Source: UBA6921 sp031363085
GTDB lineage: Bacteria > Pseudomonadota > Gammaproteobacteria > SG8-11
Assembly (NCBI GenBank): GCA_031363085.1
Contig: JANLTU010000181.1
Coordinates: forward strand, 1 to 10,280
DNA length: 10,280 nt
Direction: 5' to 3'
A model generated the notes under the pieces. It made no database searches, was not told where the DNA came from, and saw nothing but the letters and a program-made list of their open reading frames with translations. The position numbers were made by a program, and so were the translations under genes. Position 1 is the stretch's first letter, and each line of letters opens with the position of its first letter. Positions 6,684 through 10,280 of this stretch are shown in pieces.

Positions 6684-8483
6684 TCAGTTCTGTCGCACAA
6701 TGCGCCCCTCGATCGCCGCGCTGAAGGGCTGTGTGAGCCCACCGATGTAATTCACCAAGGCGTCGAGGTCGACCGGGCCCACCACGCGCTGGCTGCCTTG
6801 TGTCAGCACGCTGAAGTTGTCGCCGCCGCCCGCGATGAAGCTGTTCACCGTCGCGCTGTAGGTGGCGTTCATGTCAAGCACAGTGCCGTCGGTGCGATGC
6901 ACTTCCACAATGTGGTTGCCGACCGGTGCGGCGGTGTTCCAGGTGTAACCCAAGCCGGAAACCTTCAAGAGGCGCGGAAACGGTTGCCCCTGCCATTGTT
7001 GTTCCAGCAGCGTTTTGATCTGCGTGCCGGTGAGCGTCATGCTGACCAAGTCATTGCTGAACGGCTGCACCGCGAACAGCGCGCCCCACAGCACCACGCC
7101 CACGTCGAGCTCGGCGCGGATACCGCCCGGATTCATGAAGGCAAAGTCGGTGTTCAGCGCGGCGCGCTGGGCGTCGGCAATGAGATTGCCGAGTGCCGAT
7201 TCGCCGGCAGCGTTTTCGGCACCCGTAATGGCGTGTGCGGCGGTTCCAATCACGCGATTGACCAACGGTGCGACGCGCGCGTCGGCGGCGGCGACCAGTT
7301 GCGCCACGTCGGTGGCCGGCACGACATTCGGATCGTCAGCCCAGGTGGTGATAATCGCGGCGGATTTCTCGACGATATCGTGCGTCTCGGGATCGAGCGC
7401 CACGTCGATGTCGGCATAGGCGCTGCCGCCGGAAAACGCCTGCGTCACCAGAATTTTTTTGCCATTGCGATTCGCCATCAAGGTGTTGGTGAACGCGTGG
7501 GCGTGACCCGAAACCACGATGTCCACGTCGTCATCCAGGCGGCTCACAATCTCGCCGATGGAGCCGAGCAGGGGTGGTAGACCGTCTTGCGTGGGACCGG
7601 CATACGCGGTCTGGCGCGTGCCTTGGTGGATCAGCACCACGATGGCGTGCACGCCGCGCTGCTTTAATTTAGCAACGGAGCGATTGATAGCCTCGGCCTC
7701 GTCGAGAAACTGCAAGCCGGCGACGCCGGCCGGTGTGACGATGGAGGGGGTTTCCTTGAGCACCGCACCGATGAAGGCGACACGCTGGCCGCGCACTTTT
7801 TTGATCACATAAGGCGGAAGAATCGGTGCGCCGCTGGCTGCCTCCACCACGTTGGCGGAGATGTACGGAAATTTCGCGCCGCGATACGGGCCTTCGAGGA
7901 ACGGGCCCTTGGCATGTTGACCGCCGAAGATCAGACGCAGCATTTCGTCTTTGCCTTCGTCGAACTCATGATTGCCCAGCGTGCCGACCAAGTTGCATTT
8001 TGAATTTCGGCGGTGCGTGTAGCCACACTTGTTGTTGGCCAGCAGATTCAGAAACTGCATGGCGGGTTCGTCCTGCAGCAGCGCCGAGTTAGGCGGCGTT
8101 GCGCCCACGTGATCACCCGCGTGGACGAGTATCGCCGCATTTTCCGCTTGCGCCATCCCAGCACGCAGATACGCTGCCAAAATCGGCGCACTGCCCACCG
8201 GGCGATTGCCAACGCGCCGGCCCGCGCCAAGCTGGCCGTGAAAGTCGTTGATGCCGAGAATCTTGAAGCGCACCCAGCGCTGCGGATCGGCAGTCGCGGA
8301 TAAATCTTCTTGACGCCATTGCACCGGAATTTCCGCCGCATGACGTTCATCGAGCGACTCAATTGGATCATTCTCATGATCCAGCGCAGGATCGTCGGCC
8401 GCAACTGCGAACCCTGCGTAAATGGTCAAGCTCAGCACGCCAAGTAGCGCGCCAATAGGCCAAAACTGTTTGTATAACGACAT
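6684..8483 (-). CDS. secreted 5'-nucleotidase / UshA-family metallophosphoesterase
   Basis: This family hydrolyses nucleotides or related phosphate esters outside the cytoplasm to release phosphate and nucleosides. The product is 599 aa and begins with a signal peptide (about 1-29, ending GFAVAA before DDPALD). The two-metal domain has all family motifs: GINDFHGQL (D80, H82), HAGDHVGATP (D124), LGNHEFDEG (N171, H172, D175), LIHQG (H286) and VSGHAHAF (H327, H329). The C-terminal substrate domain has ESALGNLIADA, NPGGIR (R456), PFSNDLVSMTLTG and FIAGGGDNFSVL; F475 and F557 sit where UshA-type enzymes stack the base. AGGGGGA, with its T-rich complement at 8491-8496, lies 7 nt upstream of the ATG and supports the start. 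A cysteine-bounded segment (C153 to C163) sits just before the NHE motif. The exact substrate (AMP, UDP-sugar, cyclic nucleotide) cannot be told from motifs. It is a single-gene unit on its strand. Confidence 0.94.
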   Translation of the reverse strand: MSLYKQFWPIGALLGVLSLTIYAGFAVAADDPALDHENDPIESLDERHAAEIPVQWRQEDLSATADPQRWVRFKILGINDFHGQLGAGRRVGNRPVGSAPILAAYLRAGMAQAENAAILVHAGDHVGATPPNSALLQDEPAMQFLNLLANNKCGYTHRRNSKCNLVGTLGNHEFDEGKDEMLRLIFGGQHAKGPFLEGPYRGAKFPYISANVVEAASGAPILPPYVIKKVRGQRVAFIGAVLKETPSIVTPAGVAGLQFLDEAEAINRSVAKLKQRGVHAIVVLIHQGTRQTAYAGPTQDGLPPLLGSIGEIVSRLDDDVDIVVSGHAHAFTNTLMANRNGKKILVTQAFSGGSAYADIDVALDPETHDIVEKSAAIITTWADDPNVVPATDVAQLVAAADARVAPLVNRVIGTAAHAITGAENAAGESALGNLIADAQRAALNTDFAFMNPGGIRAELDVGVVLWGALFAVQPFSNDLVSMTLTGTQIKTLLEQQWQGQPFPRLLKVSGLGYTWNTAAPVGNHIVEVHRTDGTVLDMNATYSATVNSFIAGGGDNFSVLTQGSQRVVGPVDLDALVNYIGGLTQPFSAAIEGRIVRQN

Positions 8484-8564
8484 GACGGTGTCCCCCTGTA
8501 AGCCAATTTTTTATACGCCGCCTGCATGACGGTTCGATGAACGTGTTGCGTCAGCTAAAGCTGA

Positions 8565-8570
8565 ATTATA
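8565..8570 (-). promoter_or_regulatory. -10-like TATAAT upstream of the nucleotidase gene
   Basis: A perfect TATAAT on the minus strand lies about 80 nt before the nucleotidase ATG. I find no acceptable -35 hexamer 16-18 nt upstream of it, so the promoter call rests on the -10 alone. Confidence 0.3.
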
Positions 8571-8592
8571 GGTGAGAGTAGAAAACAGAGCT

Positions 8593-8612
8593 GCTGTGGA
8601 ACATCCCACAGC
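8593..8612. terminator. 7-bp hairpin, weak terminator candidate for the GNAT gene
   Basis: The arms GCTGTGG and CCACAGC surround a 6-nt loop between dif and the nucleotidase gene. On the minus strand a TTTT run appears only about 6 nt after the stem, so it is not a classical intrinsic terminator. It could protect the nucleotidase region from read-through of the GNAT transcript. Confidence 0.3.
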
Positions 8613-8642
8613 GCGCAATGGCGAGGCAGCGACCAGGGCCAT

Positions 8643-8670
8643 ATTTAACATAATATACATTATGCGAAAT
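8643..8670 (-). other. dif: dif, XerC/XerD chromosome dimer resolution site
   Basis: Read on the minus strand, the 28 bp divide into a XerC arm ATTTCGCATAA (8670-8660), a 6-bp central region TGTATA (8659-8654) and a XerD arm TTATGTTAAAT (8653-8643). The central region and XerD arm equal those of E. coli dif, and the XerC arm differs only in its first four bases (E. coli GGTGCGCATAA). This is the 11-6-11 layout on which the XerCD recombinases act, activated by FtsK, to resolve chromosome dimers at division. It is intergenic, as expected. The finding places the window at the replication terminus, unless the copy belongs to a plasmid or a dif-integrating element. I see no second dif-like copy in the window. 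Confidence 0.93.
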
Positions 8671-8702
8671 GAGAAATTATTGAACGGCACCTGATTCCGC
8701 GA

Positions 8703-9191
8703 TTAGCCGGCAAGTTGCTTCGTATACACGTCGTACTTGACCCCGTGAATCATCGGCGCGACTGAGCACCACCGGAAGCCCATGCGTTGATACATGGGCA
8801 AGGCCACCTGCATTAGCTCGCTGGTGTGCAGCGCAAAAATAGAAGCATCATCACGTTGCGCGCGGCGGAGGCATTCCTGGGCCAGCGCACGACCCACGCC
8901 CTGACCCCGGGCTTTGGGGGCTACAACGAGCATCCGCATGATCGGCCACTCCGCGCGGAAAAAATCCGCCTTAGGCTTGTCTGGCCCGACATACGCGACC
9001 GCCCCCACAATCTGGCCATCCTGTTCTGCCACAATGATTTCTCCATCCTTGGCCAGAGCAGACAAGTTTGCGATCTTGGATTGAAACACCGGCCAATCGG
9101 TGTAAGCGTCTCTGAATTGCTCAAAAGCCTGTACAGCAAGGTCATTGACGCTCAAAGCATCGCTTGGCCGGTAGTCGCGTATCTCAGTCAT
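8703..9191 (-). CDS. GNAT-family N-acetyltransferase
   Basis: The 162-aa product has the GNAT fold, which transfers an acetyl group from acetyl-CoA to an amine on a small molecule or protein. The acetyl-CoA pyrophosphate loop is clear: MLVVAPKARGQGVGRALA, with RGQGVG at 95-100. A motif-B-like segment ALPMYQRMGF follows at about 130-139. Earlier strands (EIIVAEQDGQIVGAVAYV) fit the core sheet. Length is normal for a single-domain GNAT. The start ATG at 9191 is supported by GAGG and AAGG just upstream on the minus strand. The substrate cannot be inferred. The gene lies 32 nt from dif on one side and beside the low-GC pentapeptide gene on the other. GNATs are frequent cargo of integrons and other mobile DNA, which makes an attC-like repeat just upstream worth noting. 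Confidence 0.93.
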   Translation of the reverse strand: MTEIRDYRPSDALSVNDLAVQAFEQFRDAYTDWPVFQSKIANLSALAKDGEIIVAEQDGQIVGAVAYVGPDKPKADFFRAEWPIMRMLVVAPKARGQGVGRALAQECLRRAQRDDASIFALHTSELMQVALPMYQRMGFRWCSVAPMIHGVKYDVYTKQLAG

Positions 9192-9194
9192 TCG

Positions 9195-9233
9195 GCCTTA
9201 ACCTCGGGTTGAGTTTGGCTTTGTCGGTTAGGC
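9195..9233 (-). repeat. imperfect inverted repeat, weakly attC-like
   Basis: On the minus strand GCCTAACC (9233-9226) pairs with GGTTAAGGC (9203-9195), with one bulged base. GCCTAAC fits the integron inverse-core form RYYYAAC; the other end, GTTAAGG, misses the core form GTTRRRY at its last base. An AACTCAA stretch inside also recalls attC sites. The 39-bp length is shorter than most attC sites, and no integrase gene is in view. It may be a degraded cassette site or a chance dyad. Confidence 0.25.
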
Positions 9234-9276
9234 GCGTGTTTCACCCGGAGCAATGCCTTTGAGGTAGGTTGGCTGG

Positions 9277-9588
9277 CTAATCAAACTTCACGTTCGAGCC
9301 GGTGGTGATGAGGTTGAGGCCCGGAAGTTTGGTGATGTTCTTGGCCGTGAGCTGGTCGATGTGGGCGTTGGTGAAGTTGAGCTCCTTGCCTAAGGTGACA
9401 TTCTCCAACGTTACAGCTTTTACTTTCATGCCCTCGAATTTGCTATTGGCTATCCGGCTGTCTTTCACACTCCAGGTGTCGATGGTCGCGCTGCGCGGAC
9501 GAAATCCATTCACTGCGCAGCGATTGATTTTTAATGAACCGAGCTTCGTTTCATAGAGGCCCAAGTCATCAAACTGGGTACAGATCAC
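9277..9588 (-). CDS. C-terminal fragment of the pentapeptide-repeat protein, in a shifted frame
   Basis: This 103-residue frame continues the five-residue rhythm of the gene before it (ETKLG SLKIN RCAVN, later NSKFE GMKVK AVTLE NVTLG) and ends SNVKFD with TAG. It overlaps the upstream frame by 20 nt, one base out of register. The only start near its beginning is a GTG at 9588, with GGAG 4 nt before it, which is close but usable. The simplest reading is that both frames once formed a single protein. Removing one base from the CCC run on the minus strand (9576-9578) would join EISDLY directly to QFDDLGLYETKLG and keep the repeat pattern. Alternatives are a true second cistron, a +1 programmed shift, or a sequencing error. 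No function is assigned. Confidence 0.6.
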   Translation of the reverse strand: MICTQFDDLGLYETKLGSLKINRCAVNGFRPRSATIDTWSVKDSRIANSKFEGMKVKAVTLENVTLGKELNFTNAHIDQLTAKNITKLPGLNLITTGSNVKFD

Positions 9589-10280
9589 TGATCTCCAATT
9601 CTTGAATTTGATTATTTCCCAGGCCCATCGATTTCAGGGCACTTCCAGAAATGACAATTCTTTTGAAACGCGATTCAGCAAGACCAAAATCTAAAGACGT
9701 GCGCGTAACGGTGAAATGATCTATCACGGCACCGCTTCCGCCCGATTCAACGATTTTGCTATCAATGAACGTCAGTTGTTCAAGAATTACTCGATCAAAC
9801 TTTACTTCCTTCAACTCACTCTTCTCGAAGGTGAGGGAAGAAGTGGGTTCAAGGTCTGTGAACTCCACATCCTTAAGCGTTGAGTTTTTTATTGTTGCAA
9901 TAAGTTGCCCTTCACTCAGGCTGCTGCTTAATAATTTCGAGTCGGTAATTTCGATTGTGCTTTCGATAATCTCATCAACGTTCACACCGTTAAACTTGCA
10001 GCGAATAAAGCGCACGCGTTGCAGTTTGGCTTTGTAGAAACTTGTGCTGCGTAATTCAGTATCTTCAAAGGTCACGTCGGTTAAGGTGGCTTGCTGAAAT
10101 CCCACGCCTTGTAACTTTGTTTTCGTGAACGTCACGTTGCTCAACACGCTATGCTCTAGTTTTATGTCTTTCCATTCCGTGTCTTCAAATCGCGCGCCGG
10201 GAAGTTTTGCTCCGCTGATGTCCCATCCAGCGAGGATCACATTGGACAGATGCACCGGCTGGTTCGCCGCATAGGCGTTG
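9569..10280 (-). CDS. pentapeptide-repeat protein, cut by the window edge and ending at a frame break
   Basis: The protein is built from degenerate pentapeptide repeats with a central L or F: AKLPG ARFED TEWKD IKLEH SVLSN VTFTK TKLQG, continuing through ATLTD VTFED TELRS TSFYK AKLQR VRFIR CKFNG. Such repeats fold into a right-handed square beta helix. Family members range from gyrase-protecting DNA mimics to exported proteins of unknown role, so no activity can be assigned. A GTG lies at 10255, but the frame stays open to 10280, reading NAYAANQPVHLSN. The AYA before ANQ looks like the end of a signal peptide, so the true start is probably outside the window and the protein may be exported. 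The frame stops at TGA 9569-9571 while the repeat pattern continues one base out of register downstream. Base composition is low: 40% and 43% GC in two 60-base blocks counted (9841-9900, 9901-9960). Confidence 0.8.
   Translation of the reverse strand, partial: NAYAANQPVHLSNVILAGWDISGAKLPGARFEDTEWKDIKLEHSVLSNVTFTKTKLQGVGFQQATLTDVTFEDTELRSTSFYKAKLQRVRFIRCKFNGVNVDEIIESTIEITDSKLLSSSLSEGQLIATIKNSTLKDVEFTDLEPTSSLTFEKSELKEVKFDRVILEQLTFIDSKIVESGGSGAVIDHFTVTRTSLDFGLAESRFKRIVISGSALKSMGLGNNQIQELEISDLYPV

Larger units (their letters stand above)
8484..8702. other. intergenic gap that contains dif
   Basis: These 219 bases separate the nucleotidase and GNAT genes, which share a strand. They contain the dif site, the -10-like TATAAT and a 7-bp hairpin, each listed separately. 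A short TCAGC-TAAA-GCTGA dyad (8551-8564) is also present. There is no convincing coding frame. Confidence 0.6.

Noticed and set aside
6798..7580. Long open frame on the plus strand opposite the nucleotidase gene
   Set aside because: The minus-strand frame has every catalytic motif of its family; this frame is a low-complexity antisense product.
8551..8564. TCAGC-TAAA-GCTGA dyad
   Set aside because: A 5-bp dyad beside the TATAAT is too short to call an operator or terminator, and no T-run follows on either strand.
5355..9276. A second dif-like or att-like direct repeat bounding the lysis genes or the GNAT gene
   Set aside because: I looked for further TTATG/CATAA arm pairs and for repeated flanks and saw none, so a dif-integrated element with defined ends cannot be claimed.
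1..10280. Search for exact KOPS (GGGNAGGG) near dif
   Set aside because: I found none by eye on either strand. About one is expected by chance in 10 kb, so absence says nothing for or against dif.

Overview
The window reads as chromosomal DNA from a proteobacterium, most likely a gammaproteobacterium. The metal-efflux genes are GC-rich (62% in a 60-base sample of cusA). Shine-Dalgarno sites are classical, genes are tightly coupled, and a dif site at 8643-8670 has a spacer and XerD arm identical to E. coli dif as I remember it. If that dif is functional, the window lies in the replication terminus. I cannot name a genus.

Layout. (1) 1-5354, minus strand: a copper/silver efflux operon. In transcription order it holds a small secreted cysteine-containing protein (4968-5354), a CusB-type periplasmic adaptor with an N-terminal FixH/YtkA-like domain (3396-4886), the CusA-type RND pump (217-3402) and the start of a MerR-family regulator that runs off the left edge (1-224). 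cusA overlaps cusB by 7 nt, and the regulator may overlap cusA by 8 nt. No outer-membrane channel gene is in view. (2) 5355-5684: a gap with several inverted repeats and the probable operon promoter. (3) 5685-6619, plus strand: a two-gene lysis cassette, a GH108 muramidase and a holin-like membrane protein joined by an ATGA overlap, with no other phage gene visible. (4) 6684-8483, minus strand: a secreted 5'-nucleotidase/UshA-family metallophosphoesterase, separated from the holin by a terminator-like hairpin. (5) 8484-8702: a gap that contains dif. (6) 8703-9191, minus strand: a GNAT acetyltransferase. (7) 9277-10280, minus strand: an AT-richer pentapeptide-repeat gene that is split into two overlapping frames and runs off the right edge.

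How the genes work together. CusB and CusA would take up Cu(I)/Ag(I) in the periplasm and export it through an outer-membrane channel encoded elsewhere. The co-transcribed MerR protein is a candidate metal sensor for the operon. The muramidase-holin pair forms a unit that could be a prophage remnant or, more speculatively, a holin/endolysin (type 10-like) secretion module. The nucleotidase, GNAT and pentapeptide genes have no obvious link to each other. The most notable features are dif, the orphan lysis pair beside it, and the split low-GC pentapeptide gene on its other side.
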